This document shows positions 10,401-19,754 of a stretch of DNA of 64,000 bases, piece by piece. Each line of letters opens with the position of its first letter. Within the stretch, counting starts at the first letter, position 1. The notes under the pieces are model-generated. The model did no database searches. It was not told where the DNA came from and saw only the letters and a list, made by a program, of their open reading frames with translations. The position numbers and the translations under genes are program-made. Origin of the DNA: Gimesia maris. Its GTDB lineage: Bacteria > Planctomycetota > Planctomycetia > Planctomycetales > Planctomycetaceae. The stretch lies in NCBI RefSeq assembly GCF_008298035.1, contig NZ_CP042910.1:5347001-5411000 (forward strand), given 5' to 3'.

Positions 10401-11107
10401 ACGTGAATTCGCTGTCCGAAGCCTGCCAGTCAAAAGCCGTGGAAACCCGCAAAGCCTGTCAATCGTATTGCCAGAATCTGAAGCAGCACATGACCGATCT
10501 GGAGATAACAGCCGAATCGACAGATCGGATGCAGACCGCAGTCGCCAGCCAGATCCTGATTGAAAATCTGAGTACTGCCAAACCGGAAGAAATTGTGTCA
10601 TTGCTGGCAGAAGCCACGATCGTCACCAGCGAAACCGCCATGGGAGAATGCATCAGTAAAGCTGCTCGACTGGAAGGTCAATTGAATGCGACCAACTGGG
10701 AATCGTTTGAATTGCTTCAGAAACTGCCACCCAATTTTCATAGTGCCTCGAAACAAATCCTGGTGGATCTGAAAGAAACCATGATGAGTGATGAACATGT
10801 ACTGGACCTGGGACCGGCTTTGAATACAGCACAGGCGCGTGCCATGCGACTCGTCTCGCAGGCGATTGAAACTCCGCCCACCCCCGAAGGTGAAACTACG
10901 ACAGCTGAAACACCGACAGACAACGATTCGCCCCCTCTTCCGACATCTGGCGCAGCGGCTCAGATCATCGACCAGGGAACAAAGCAGGGGCTAACGCTCT
11001 CAGCAGCAGAGGAGATACTTTCAGAACTCAAAGCTAGACTGAAACCAGCCCAGCAGGCGCGCGTGAATGTCAGCTGGGTGATTGAAGAAGGAGGCAGTCA
11101 GAAATGA
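7403..11107 (+). CDS. pglY: PglY (BrxC family) BREX P-loop ATPase
   Basis: A 1234-residue protein with Walker A GSFGSGKS at residues 70-77 and an acidic Walker-B-like segment LILFLDEL about 190 residues later. Size, the near-N-terminal P-loop and position after pglX match PglY/BrxC, the large ATPase shared by BREX systems. Its role in the complex is thought to be ATP-driven assembly or signalling. The ATG start has no strong Shine-Dalgarno site. Its last four bases overlap the start of pglZ (ATGA), so the two are probably translationally coupled. GC content is high and typical of the conserved BREX genes here. Confidence 0.95.
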   Translation: MTLIKELIDIPERVQKGDFVLKLSEDIDRPDVVLDHYVVTPELATCFDSALSFIGNSVQNRSSKASYLHGSFGSGKSHFMAVLHLILQGNTAARSIPELAAVIQKHNAWLGGKKFLLVPYHMIGAHDMESGILGNYVDFMRRTHPEAPTPPVYLSASLIEQAQNERENYGDEPFFKRLNNDQGASSGGWGDLESVWTAESFEAAAAADPDSEPHLKLVSTLLKTVASSHAEVVSQRGGNFVRFDKGLSLMSQHAHSLGYDALILFLDELILWLATQSADLSFVRSEAAKLTNLVEAQSAERPIPLISFVARQRDLRELVGDHVPGAEKLSFSDSLDWQQGRFDTITLEDRNLPAIASKRVLRCKNDSARRELNAAFDKTARIKDNVMNILLTHEGNQEMFRQVYPFSPALVQTLIGVSSVLQRERTALKVMLQLLVDHRETLELGELIPVGDLFDVVAHGDEAFSPEMGIHFDNAKRLYHLKLLPLLEKEHNIHHEDLEDLPYNDPTRKAFRNDDRLIKTLLLSALVPNVESLRALNAEKLAALNHGTIKTPIPGKEAAEVLRRFKHWSGSVGEIRLGDESNPTITVQLSGVDTESIIEQVRREDNQGNRSRLIRQILFEQLGIQGEGQFEQFHEFTWRNTKRVCNVLFRNIRELPDSSLDNESADWKLVIDFPFDEPGHGPRDDLSTLQRFMQSHPEGSRTLCWVPSFFTADSQKDVGMLYLLDFLMTGERFSEYSSHLSPQDRQSAKTILESQRNQLRQRVKNNLDAAYGLDRHASESIDSTHDLELNEHYASLKPGFTPQPPVAANLSGAMENLLSQALEHEFPAAPLFEGEIKKSTLNKVYELILPATQTTDGRLAIDKTLRPLLRQIAVPLQLGEMGIDATHFVLGHHWKSHFSKKSAETGSEQSVTQLRKWIDDPKPMGLPKEAQNLVILIYAAQTSWTPFLHGAPFEATIANLPDACELRPISLPTENEWQRAQALAASLFGYSGSSLLSAGNVNSLSEACQSKAVETRKACQSYCQNLKQHMTDLEITAESTDRMQTAVASQILIENLSTAKPEEIVSLLAEATIVTSETAMGECISKAARLEGQLNATNWESFELLQKLPPNFHSASKQILVDLKETMMSDEHVLDLGPALNTAQARAMRLVSQAIETPPTPEGETTTAETPTDNDSPPLPTSGAAAQIIDQGTKQGLTLSAAEEILSELKARLKPAQQARVNVSWVIEEGGSQK

Positions 11108-13809
11108 CGCTTACAGCCCCGACATTCAGTCAGATCAAAGCACAGGTCGCGACAATCCAGCAGAAATCATCCCGGGCCGACGTGATTGGTATCCAGTCAT
11201 CAGGACGCTGGAGTGATGACACGCGCATTCAGGACGGCGACCAGACCTACCTGATCTACCAATGCGATTCCCCCCTGGCCTGCCGTATTGCCATCAGGGA
11301 ACCGGTGGAGAAAAAAACAACCAAAGTGCTGATCACTGGCCTGGATGAGAACGAACTCGGCGATGATTTACGCTATCGGCTCGCCAAACACAAACTGTTC
11401 AATATCGATCCCTGGCAGATGGTCTGTTCCCAGTTCAATGCCCGCAATGTGGATACGCGGCTGACGCATCACCCCTGGCTCGCGGAGACCCTGCTGGAAC
11501 TGGGATCCCGCCATGGTTTTCCTCCGGCGCGGGGCGGTTTTCTCGATGCCGAATCGGCCTGGTCGTTCTTACTGGAACATCAGATTCAACTGCGGGGGGA
11601 AGCGCCTGACCTGACCTCACTTTTGAAATGGACTCTGGACCACACAGCGACACAACATTTCCGTCACAGTACTCCTGAATTCCAGGAAGCAACCATCAAG
11701 TGGCTCAGTGAACAGGCAGGTCCCGTCGCGCGATTGATTCTGCAATGTGTGCAGCAGGAGCAATTCCAGCAGGATCCCCTGCCGATCGGAATAGCCATGA
11801 TTGTCCTGTTCCATCAAGAGGCCCAAGGCAAACTGGAGAAAGCGTGCGGAAAGTTCGAAGGACGATATTTCAAGAATCACTCCCCAGAGCCGGAACTGAT
11901 GCAGCGCTGGATTTCGTCCGCCCGTGAGGTAGTCCGTTCACTGCAGCATGCTGCTCCTAAGCGACATCGCCAGATTGTTCAGCGCTCAGATGAGATCCTG
12001 AAAGAACTCTCTGCAGAGAAGTATGCCTATCTGAGTCATTCGTCCCTGCTCGGTTTCGAGCAACGGTTAATTCGCTTTGGCGAAACCCTGTCGGATATGG
12101 TAAGCCGGAACTCCTGGAGTGAAATCAGTGTGCTCCAGGAACTGAGCGAGTCTGTCCGGAAACATGATCTGGCGAACCAGGATCCTCGACAGCTGGAACG
12201 GCTGGAGATGTCATTGCGTCTGGTACGCTGGCTGCGCGAAGAGAGCCAGTCTCACCAAAAGGATCCACAGTCACTGGGAGCGGCTGCCCGCTTCCAGCTG
12301 GAAACGGGTGGCTTTCTTGACTGGGCACGTCTCCAGTTGCGGCACGGTGATGCGGTAGAAGTTTTATCGCAGGCCTATCTGCAACTTTTTGAGAAGGTCA
12401 CACAGGTCCGCGAACGACAGGCACAGCATGTTTCTCAGTTACTGGCGGACTGGACTTCAGCTGGTTCGAAGGGAAATGATGTCATACCAGTCGAACAGAT
12501 CCTGGAACAGATCGTCGCCCCGCTGGCTGCAGAACAGCCAGTGTTGTTAATCGTCATTGACGGCATGAGTGTAGCCGTCTGTCGTGAACTACTCAGTAAT
12601 CTCACTCGACACGAGTGGGTAGCACTGGCAGAACCGAATCACCGCTTCAACCGTCCCGCCATGGCAGTGATACCCTCTGTGACCGAATTCTCCCGGACCA
12701 GCCTGCTGACAGGAAAATTGAAACAGGGAGGTCAAAACGAAGAAAAAAAGGGATTCCAAAATCACCCTCAACTCACAGGCAGCAACAAAAATGCACAGCC
12801 TCCGCTGCTGTATCATAAAGCAGGGCTGCAGGGACCTGATCAAAGTGATCTGGCGGGAGACCTGCGAAAAGAAATCGCTTCTTCACGAAGTGTGGTAGGC
12901 GTCATAGTGAATGCCGTGGATGATAATTTACTCAAAGGGGAACAGCTTGATACGCGCTGGTCTCGCGAACAGATCCAGGTCCTGCCCACCCTGTTACACG
13001 AAGCCCGCAATGCCAGCCGCCTGGTAGTACTAGTCAGCGATCATGGTCATGTGCTCGACTGCCAGACACAACACAGACCGGGCACCGATGAAACCACGGG
13101 AGGCGAACGCTGGAGACCGGCAGGTGTGTCACCGACAGAGGGCGAGACACTGATTTCAGGCAGTCGAGTCTTAAGTGCAGGGCAGAAACTGGTGGCCCCC
13201 TGGAGCGAACGCATCCGCTACACCATGAAGAAAAACGGTTACCATGGCGGTCTGTCACCACAGGAAATGATTGTGCCGATCGTGGTACTGTCCAGTACAG
13301 ATGAAATCCCGACGGGCTGGAGTGAACAACCCATCGATACACCGGCCTGGTGGGATGAAGTTTTACCTGAGATCGAAGAAATTAAACCGGCAGCGCCCGC
13401 CAAACCAAAACGGAAGCCAGTCTCCAAAACGCCAATGCTGTTTAATGACCTCGAAGACGAACCGGAAACATCTGCCCCCGCAGAAGCACCAGCAGTACCT
13501 GCGTGGATTCAGAGTTTACTGAAAAGCCCGGTTTTTAAAGATCAGAAACGTCTGGGTGGACGACATCTTCCCGATGATGCCACCTTTACCCGTCTGCTGC
13601 ATGCCCTGGACCGACGGGAGGGAACAATGACACTGCGAGCACTGACGCGCGCACTCGAAGCACCTCCAATGCGAATGCGGGGTATCCTGGCAAAAACCGA
13701 ACGCGTGCTGAACGTAGACGGTTACGATGTCATTCGCTACGACGAAACATCCGATACCGTAGAGCTCCAGCGTGATCTGCTACTCAAACAATTTGGTCTG
13801 GAGGACTAG
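11104..13809 (+). CDS. pglZ: PglZ, BREX alkaline-phosphatase-superfamily protein
   Basis: A 901-residue protein with the PglZ core of the alkaline phosphatase superfamily. A metal-binding Asp lies in LLIVIDGMS (Asp486), and a second metal site is DHGH (646-649). PglZ is the signature gene of all BREX types; family members are thought to be metal-dependent hydrolases of nucleotides or nucleic acid, but the physiological substrate is not settled. About residues 755-800 form a Pro/Ala/Lys-rich linker, followed by a C-terminal domain of about 100 residues. The ATGA overlap with pglY supports the start. brxD follows after 6 bases. Confidence 0.95.
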   Translation: MTLTAPTFSQIKAQVATIQQKSSRADVIGIQSSGRWSDDTRIQDGDQTYLIYQCDSPLACRIAIREPVEKKTTKVLITGLDENELGDDLRYRLAKHKLFNIDPWQMVCSQFNARNVDTRLTHHPWLAETLLELGSRHGFPPARGGFLDAESAWSFLLEHQIQLRGEAPDLTSLLKWTLDHTATQHFRHSTPEFQEATIKWLSEQAGPVARLILQCVQQEQFQQDPLPIGIAMIVLFHQEAQGKLEKACGKFEGRYFKNHSPEPELMQRWISSAREVVRSLQHAAPKRHRQIVQRSDEILKELSAEKYAYLSHSSLLGFEQRLIRFGETLSDMVSRNSWSEISVLQELSESVRKHDLANQDPRQLERLEMSLRLVRWLREESQSHQKDPQSLGAAARFQLETGGFLDWARLQLRHGDAVEVLSQAYLQLFEKVTQVRERQAQHVSQLLADWTSAGSKGNDVIPVEQILEQIVAPLAAEQPVLLIVIDGMSVAVCRELLSNLTRHEWVALAEPNHRFNRPAMAVIPSVTEFSRTSLLTGKLKQGGQNEEKKGFQNHPQLTGSNKNAQPPLLYHKAGLQGPDQSDLAGDLRKEIASSRSVVGVIVNAVDDNLLKGEQLDTRWSREQIQVLPTLLHEARNASRLVVLVSDHGHVLDCQTQHRPGTDETTGGERWRPAGVSPTEGETLISGSRVLSAGQKLVAPWSERIRYTMKKNGYHGGLSPQEMIVPIVVLSSTDEIPTGWSEQPIDTPAWWDEVLPEIEEIKPAAPAKPKRKPVSKTPMLFNDLEDEPETSAPAEAPAVPAWIQSLLKSPVFKDQKRLGGRHLPDDATFTRLLHALDRREGTMTLRALTRALEAPPMRMRGILAKTERVLNVDGYDVIRYDETSDTVELQRDLLLKQFGLED

Positions 13810-13815
13810 GCTACC

Positions 13816-15132
13816 ATGATCAGTCCCCGGCGCAGAGAAGAAATTATTGACGCCCTCAGGCGTGGTACCGTCCCCCAGAACAGTCTCGATGCATTTGCCG
13901 TCGGTCTCGATCATTTTGAACCGGCACTCAAAGAAGAACTGGAGAAAGTTGCTTCCTCAGGCGGAGTATTTAAGGCAGTCCGAGGTGAATACGGCTGCGG
14001 AAAAACATTCTTCTCACGCTGGCTCGCAGATCAGGCACGCAAACAGGGATTTGCCTCGGCGGAAGTCCAGGTCTCGGAAACGGAGACACCCCTGCATCGC
14101 CTGGAAACAGTCTATCGCAGGCTGATGGAACGGCTTTCCACAGCAGGGACTCCCCAGGGTGCCTGGCGAAATATTGTCGATGGCTGGTTCTATGCACTTG
14201 AGGAAGATGTCCTGTCTGAAGGACAGATTGACGAAGCAGATCAGCAGGCCCTGCTGGAGCGCACGAACGAGTTGCTGGAACAGCGACTGGCCAAGGTTAC
14301 CGATATCACGCCGACTTTCAGCTCAGCCTTGCGAGGTTATCGCCGGGCACAGGTGGCAGGCGAAAGAGCAATCGCGGACGGTATTCTGGCCTGGCTGGCC
14401 GGGCAACCGAATGTGTCTGCCTCGGCCAAACGGTATTGTGGCGTGAAGGGTGATATAGACCATTTTGGCGCATTGAGTTTTCTCCAGGGAGTCTTGACTG
14501 TTCTGCGTGATTCCGGACATCCGGGACTGCTGTTGATTCTGGATGAAGTGGAAACCATTCAACGTGTGCGCAGCGATGTACGGGATAAAAGTCTTAATGC
14601 ACTGCGTCAGTTGATTGACGAAGTCGATTCGGGTCGTTTTCCCGGACTCTATCTGTTGGTAACAGGCACACCTGCCTTTTACGAAGGTCCTCAGGGAATT
14701 CAACGACTGGAACCGCTGGCCCAACGTTTGCATGTCGACTTCCAGACCGATGCCCGATTTGACAATCCCCGCGCCCCACAAATTCGCCTTCCGGCCTTCA
14801 GCCTCGAACGTCTCTGCCTGGTAGGATGTAAGGTTCGAGATATCTACCAGCAGCACGCACAGGCCTCAGAACGGATTGCAGAGTTGTGTGATGACAGCTA
14901 TGTGCAGGAACTGGCCCAGGCAGTGGCCGGTAAACTGGGTGGAAAAGTGGGAGTGGCTCCCCGGATCTTTCTGAAAAAGCTGGTGGCGGACATCCTCGAC
15001 CGCATCGACCAGTTCGACGATTTCAAACCGCACGAACATTACACGCTGACGATGACCGATTCAGAATTAACCACCGTCGAACGCCAGGCCGCTGGTGCTA
15101 CGGATATAGATCAGATCGAACTCGAGTTATAG
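13816..15132 (+). CDS. brxD: BrxD, BREX system ATP-binding protein
   Basis: A 438-residue AAA-like ATPase with Walker A GEYGCGKT (57-64) and Walker B LLLILDEVE (Asp243-Glu244). BrxD is the ATPase that accompanies the BrxHI helicase in type 2 BREX. Length and motif spacing fit the family. The ATG lies 6 bases after the pglZ stop, in a continuous operon. A 63-base AT-rich spacer follows before brxHI. Confidence 0.93.
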   Translation: MISPRRREEIIDALRRGTVPQNSLDAFAVGLDHFEPALKEELEKVASSGGVFKAVRGEYGCGKTFFSRWLADQARKQGFASAEVQVSETETPLHRLETVYRRLMERLSTAGTPQGAWRNIVDGWFYALEEDVLSEGQIDEADQQALLERTNELLEQRLAKVTDITPTFSSALRGYRRAQVAGERAIADGILAWLAGQPNVSASAKRYCGVKGDIDHFGALSFLQGVLTVLRDSGHPGLLLILDEVETIQRVRSDVRDKSLNALRQLIDEVDSGRFPGLYLLVTGTPAFYEGPQGIQRLEPLAQRLHVDFQTDARFDNPRAPQIRLPAFSLERLCLVGCKVRDIYQQHAQASERIAELCDDSYVQELAQAVAGKLGGKVGVAPRIFLKKLVADILDRIDQFDDFKPHEHYTLTMTDSELTTVERQAAGATDIDQIELEL

Positions 15133-15195
15133 AAATGGGTCTGAAAGAACAGCCGAATAAATAAATTATTAAAAATGATTTCAGAAAAATAAAGA

Positions 15196-17307
15196 GTGAC
15201 ATTGAGCAGTTTTGACCTTCTCCATCCAGCTTTGCAGCATCACATTGTTAACAGTCTTGGCTGGCGGGAACTGCGTCCGTTTCAGGAAGCAGTCATACCG
15301 CAGATCCTGGCAGGCAAACATCTGATAGTCCTCGCGCCCACAGCAGGAGGAAAAACGGAAGCCGCCTTTTTTCCGGTTGTCTCCCGGATGCTCACGGAAG
15401 AATGGAACGGCCTGAGCGTGCTTTATATCTGTCCCATTAAGGCGCTGCTCAATAATCTTGACGTCCGTCTGGAAGGCTACTGTCGCCTGCTGGGAAGACG
15501 CTCTGCGTTATGGCACGGCGATGTGAAGCCTTCAGCACGTAAAAAGATCCTGCGCGAACCGCCCGACTGTCTGTTGACAACTCCTGAATCACTGGAGGTG
15601 ATGCTGGATTCCCCGAATGTTGATGCACAGCGGCTGTTTGGTAATCTTCAGGTTGTCATCATTGATGAAATTCATGCCTTCGCCGGAGATGATCGAGGTT
15701 GGCATCTGCTCTCTGTCCTGGAACGGATTTCACGAATTGCAGGTCGGGAACTACAGCGCCTGGGACTTTCCGCAACCGTAGGCAATCCTGAAACACTGGT
15801 TGACTGGCTGGCAGGTTCCTGCAAGGGGCCGCGCGACGTGTTTTTGCCGCTTGCTTCCGGTTCAGATGCTGCAGATGTCCAACTGGATTATGTCGGCTCA
15901 CTCTCCAATGCAGCTGTCGTCATTTCCCGCCTGCACCGTGGTGAGAAGCGACTGGTGTTTGTCGACAGTCGTGCCCGGGCCGAACAACTGGCCGCCGAAC
16001 TCCGGCGTCTGGAAATTACGACTTTTGTGACGCACAGCTCCCTCAGCCAGGAACAGCGGAAACAGGCCGAAGAGGCTTTCGCTTCCCGAGATGACTGCGC
16101 GATCGTCGCCACCAGTGTCCTTGAACTGGGCATTGATGTAGGAAACCTGGATCGAGTAATTCAGATCGACTCTCCTCCTACTGTCTCCAGTTTCCTGCAA
16201 AGAATGGGGCGCACCGGGCGTCGCGCAGGGACACTGCGTAACTGTCTGTTTCTGGCAACTAAGGAAGAAATGCTGATTCAAGCGGCGGCTTTGATCGATC
16301 TCTGGTCCACAGGTTATGTTGAACCGGTACAGCCACCATCTCTGCCTTACCATATTCTAGCTCAACAATTGATGGCTTTGATCCTGCAGGAGAGTGGCAT
16401 TGGTCAAAGAGACTGGTTTTCCTGGCTGAGTGGCGTTTCAGGATTTCAGTCAATATCCCCCAGTCAGGTTGATCAACTGGTATCATCGATGTTGGAACGC
16501 GGTATCCTGTGGGAAGATTCTGGTATTTTAGGAATGGGACAGTCAGGGGAAGAAACATACGGTCGACGTAATTTCATGGAACTGTTTTCCGTGTTCCTTT
16601 CCCCCCCTCTTTTTTCGGTATTGTACGGAAGACAGGAACTGGGTTATGTCGATGAAATGACCTTTCTCAGCAAACAGGAAGGGCCACGAATTTTACTGTT
16701 AGGTGGGCGGGCATGGCAGGTCAATCACATCGACTGGCAAAGACGAAAAGCCTACGTGGAACCAACTGAATCAAAGGGAAGAACACGCTGGCAAGGCTCA
16801 GGACAGGGACTGAACTTTCAAATGGCACAGTCCATGAAACAGATTCTGTCTACAGATTTAAATCGTGATTACCTGTCACAACGGGCCACTCAATACCTCA
16901 CAGATATTCGTGAAGAATACGCCTGGCTGGACCCAGCTTCTTCGATTGCCATACAAACTGGGGGCCAGGAAGTCGAGTGGTGGACTTATGCAGGTTCTCA
17001 GGTCAATGCAACTCTGGCGCGGCAGCTCTCTCAACAGACTCGACATGATGTCCAGTTTGACAGTTTCACACTGACATTTCACCAGACACTGAAACTGCAG
17101 GACATCGAAGTCGCGATCAAAGCGGTCTGTCAACGAGATCCTAATGAAATGTATCCATCTATTGAAGAGCAAGCGATCGACGGACTGAAGTTTTCAGAAT
17201 GCCTCCCGCGGGAGCTAGCAATCGAAATGTTGGAGCACAGACTGCAAGACAGTGAATCCACCCAGAAACTCTTCCAGCAACCAGTCAGGTTTGTGATTCA
17301 GCAGTAA
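15196..17307 (+). CDS. brxHI: BrxHI, Lhr-like DEAD/DEAH-box helicase
   Basis: A 703-residue superfamily 2 helicase: Walker A APTAGGKT (47-54), motif II DEIH (157-160), motif V-like TSVLELGIDVGN and motif VI QRMGRTGRR. The Lhr-like layout and final position in the operon identify BrxHI, the helicase of type 2 BREX. The longest frame begins with GTG at 15196; a TTG two codons later is an alternative, and no strong Shine-Dalgarno site decides between them. A run of seven C at 16601-16607 lies in the C-terminal half. No clear terminator was seen after the stop. Confidence 0.93.
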   Translation: MTLSSFDLLHPALQHHIVNSLGWRELRPFQEAVIPQILAGKHLIVLAPTAGGKTEAAFFPVVSRMLTEEWNGLSVLYICPIKALLNNLDVRLEGYCRLLGRRSALWHGDVKPSARKKILREPPDCLLTTPESLEVMLDSPNVDAQRLFGNLQVVIIDEIHAFAGDDRGWHLLSVLERISRIAGRELQRLGLSATVGNPETLVDWLAGSCKGPRDVFLPLASGSDAADVQLDYVGSLSNAAVVISRLHRGEKRLVFVDSRARAEQLAAELRRLEITTFVTHSSLSQEQRKQAEEAFASRDDCAIVATSVLELGIDVGNLDRVIQIDSPPTVSSFLQRMGRTGRRAGTLRNCLFLATKEEMLIQAAALIDLWSTGYVEPVQPPSLPYHILAQQLMALILQESGIGQRDWFSWLSGVSGFQSISPSQVDQLVSSMLERGILWEDSGILGMGQSGEETYGRRNFMELFSVFLSPPLFSVLYGRQELGYVDEMTFLSKQEGPRILLLGGRAWQVNHIDWQRRKAYVEPTESKGRTRWQGSGQGLNFQMAQSMKQILSTDLNRDYLSQRATQYLTDIREEYAWLDPASSIAIQTGGQEVEWWTYAGSQVNATLARQLSQQTRHDVQFDSFTLTFHQTLKLQDIEVAIKAVCQRDPNEMYPSIEEQAIDGLKFSECLPRELAIEMLEHRLQDSESTQKLFQQPVRFVIQQ

Positions 17308-17526
17308 ATTTTTGAGGAACATCGACGTTAAGGACGCGTTCATAAGATAGTGTGCACAACAAAAACCATTGTGCGATATAACTTTATGTAATGCTTACCC
17401 TTAGTTTAAAGCTGACGCGATCTCCGCTTGGTCGTGTCAGCAAGGTTGCCGAGAAATCTTCCGCGATGAATTATGCTCTCGCATTAATAGCCATGACTGG
17501 ACTCAGTTAACTATCAAAACGTATTT
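17308..17526. other. AT-rich intergenic stretch
   Basis: Between the brxHI stop and the remnant at 17527 I see no gene, hairpin or repeat. It marks the drop from the GC-rich BREX operon to AT-richer accessory DNA. Confidence 0.5.
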
Positions 17527-17883
17527 TTATTCGATCATGCAGCGCATACTAATCGCATGGTTAGCCATGAGTTCACGACAGGCTGTTGCACTAACAGTCC
17601 CAAGCCCATTTAGGTACAGACTTTTGCCTTTGAAAGCTGCTAATGTCGACAGTACGTTGTCAGGGGCATTATTGATATTTTGCAGAGTAACATATCCCTC
17701 ATGTGATGCAATTAACTCTGCCTGCTCTTGGTTGAGTTCCCTAATATTATCAAGCTTCAGATTTGGAATGGCTAAAAGCTCTCTAAGTGAATCCAGCGAA
17801 AGTAAACTTTTGGGGTAAGATACTTGACTCCAGCGGACAAGAGTTTCGCCTGGTTTGCCGTAAGTTCGGTCTGCACTCTCATC
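17527..17883 (-). pseudogene. Remnant of a leucine-rich-repeat-like protein
   Basis: On the minus strand a frame is open for about 118 codons from just after a TAA (17884-17886) to the TAA at 17527-17529, with no plausible start codon near its beginning. The product contains coding-like repeats, for example GYVTLQNINN followed by KGKSLYLNGLGTVSATACREL. These resemble the degenerate leucine-rich repeats common in planctomycete surface or regulatory proteins. It is probably the 3' part of a gene whose 5' half is lost. The family assignment is an inference from repeat rhythm only. Confidence 0.5.
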
Positions 17884-17930
17884 TTATTGAAACTCAGGTA
17901 CCCTCCCCTGTCTCTTGAGTTTAGGTGAGA

Positions 17931-18608
17931 TCATTCATCCAGTTTCCGCAAATACACCCCTGCTTCAAGATGGCCTGTTGATCTTAAACAATGGAGCCGC
18001 CGTCTCGCCTCTTCAATATCCTGTGGCACACCGATACCATCCCGATAAAATAGGGCAAGTGTAAGTTGCGAGTGACACAATCCGTTTTCAGCAGCACGTG
18101 ATATCCAATGAAACGCTTGATTATAATCAGATCTTGGCAAGCTCCATGAATTCAAAAAAAAGATGCCAATGGCATGCATCGCAGGTGAGAATTCCTGATT
18201 AGCCGATGCAAGAAACCAATTGAATGCCGAAGAATAATCTTTTCGTTTTAAGAATATGCAGGCATACTCATATTGAGAATATCTACATCCAGATTCGGCT
18301 CCCAATCGGAATAACGATTTGCTTGCAGCGTTTGCTTCCGACGCTAATGGCGGAACATAAATCTCTGGATATGCGCGAACTTTATTCTTCCAAGGAGCTT
18401 GAGTCTGGCATGCTATCCCTAAAAGCCAGTAATAACTTGGTTGTTCAGTTTTGGCTAACAGCCTCCACGACTTATGCCCCATTGCGTAATTGGCATCCAA
18501 CCAGTCATAAATAGACATCTCATCTTCCGACCGTTGAAAGTAGTAAGCCTCAGCTAGCTGATTAACCCGATCGATTGCTGATTCCGACATAACAAATGTC
18601 TCCATCAC
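17931..18608 (-). CDS. Sel1-repeat (TPR-like) protein
   Basis: A 225-residue protein. The C-terminal half carries Sel1-type helical repeats: about residues 105-140 (YSQYEYACIF, DYSSAFNWFLASA), 142-180 (YNQAFHWISRAAENG) and 180-215 (SQLTLALFYRDGIGVPQDIEEA), each with the A-x-x-W/L-x-x-x-A-A-x-x-G pattern. Sel1 repeats mediate protein contacts and often occur in signalling or effector-adaptor proteins. No signal peptide. The longest frame starts at 18608; the Met at 18590 (residue 7) has a GGAG at better spacing and may be the true start. It lies between a remnant gene and an unknown gene on the same strand, so no pathway is implied. Confidence 0.75.
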   Translation of the reverse strand: MMETFVMSESAIDRVNQLAEAYYFQRSEDEMSIYDWLDANYAMGHKSWRLLAKTEQPSYYWLLGIACQTQAPWKNKVRAYPEIYVPPLASEANAASKSLFRLGAESGCRYSQYEYACIFLKRKDYSSAFNWFLASANQEFSPAMHAIGIFFLNSWSLPRSDYNQAFHWISRAAENGLCHSQLTLALFYRDGIGVPQDIEEARRRLHCLRSTGHLEAGVYLRKLDE

Positions 18609-18707
18609 TATTCTTTTTGTTCGTGTTTTTATTTGAGTCAGAAGTCTTATTTATTTGTAATGCCTGTCTTTGAAATACGGGAGTTCCACTACTCAGGCCC
18701 CCACCGC

Positions 18708-19136
18708 TTACCAGCAGAACTTTTTAAGAAGCTGCAGTTCCCACTTTTGAAGGCAAAAAGCGATTGCGGCATCTCTACTTTCAAATGTGGAGATGGTTTC
18801 CAGCGGTTCACAGCAATACGGAACAACTCGCAGCCCCTCGATTTCCGCACTGCGCACCAATTGGGTTAGTCGGCCGTCTTCGTGGGCAAGCCAGGGGTGC
18901 TGATCGAGATCAATTAACAGGAACTGCAGGGAGCCCTTATCAGCTGCATCCAGTATCTGATCCACCCCAATGCGATCGGACGCTTTGGCGACAATCAAAT
19001 CAGCCGCGGGGAATTCGCCATAGTAGACCGAATACCAGCAACCTGGATCAGAAGGGGGGATCTTTGATGATAAATCGATCCGCTGCAGTCGAGCCTTAGC
19101 ATTGGATTCCAGTTCATATTCTTTCAGTGTAGTCAT
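18708..19136 (-). CDS. Unknown 142-residue protein
   Basis: The ATG is preceded by a strong GAGGAGG Shine-Dalgarno sequence, which supports expression. I do not recognise a family. Predicted composition is mixed alpha/beta with hydrophobic strands (LQFLLIDLD, LRVVPYCC), no signal peptide and no TM segment. It is followed on the same strand by the Sel1-repeat gene 100 bases away, so the two may be co-transcribed. Confidence 0.65.
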   Translation of the reverse strand: MTTLKEYELESNAKARLQRIDLSSKIPPSDPGCWYSVYYGEFPAADLIVAKASDRIGVDQILDAADKGSLQFLLIDLDQHPWLAHEDGRLTQLVRSAEIEGLRVVPYCCEPLETISTFESRDAAIAFCLQKWELQLLKKFCW

Positions 19137-19471
19137 GTTTCCTCCTCAGAATTTCCTGCTTCCTGTTGCGAATGCAACTCATCCTTGATGAGACGGGAAA
19201 GAGTGCATTTCTATAGAAATGAAACGATGCAATCTCCAAAGCTTTTAGCAATCTGCTTCGAAAAACTGTCATAAACAGGAAAAAGTACCAATGTGTTTCG
19301 TTCTGACCTCTAAAGTCATGCTCCAGGCTTCGTTGTTAAAACGGTTCTCAACCCTGCTTTTTCTCTTGGAAATATCTGAAATTTCAAGATTTAGCTGGAA
19401 CTTTGAATTTCAGGAACTGGTTCCGATTGGAGCGAGAGGACTACACAAGACTGTGAACGGTGAATCTGACA

Positions 19472-19487
19472 GCGCAAGCGCTTGCGC
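19472..19487. repeat. 16-bp perfect palindrome GCGCAAGCGCTTGCGC
   Basis: A perfect palindrome. Its core recurs imperfectly as GCAAGCGCCTGCGC near 29795 and near 31526, the latter inside a coding region. It could be a binding site or chance. Confidence 0.4.
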
Positions 19488-19754
19488 ATGCTCCACTGTG
19501 GGATAAGAATTCAGTCTTTCAGTAGTGCTGAGTAATGGCGGCCGCGGAGCACACAGACTGTTGTAACGAACAAGTTTTGATGTCCTCGATTTCTTTGAAG
19601 AAATTCCGATAAAAATGACATCAACCACTAAAGAAACAGTGTTCACAAGCGTTTTATCTTGGTGTTGCTTGAGGAGTGGATTGGTTTGGACTCTGTTTTT
19701 TGAGGAAAGAGAGACTTTTGGCTGGCTTGAAGCCAATGCTTTTTTAATTTGGAA

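Noticed and set aside
17537-17818. 93-codon plus-strand frame
   Set aside because: It is the complement of the minus-strand leucine-rich-like remnant, which has far better protein-like sequence.
19410-19736. 108-codon minus-strand frame
   Set aside because: No homology-like pattern, no ribosome-binding site, and it spans the palindrome in a region of decayed DNA.
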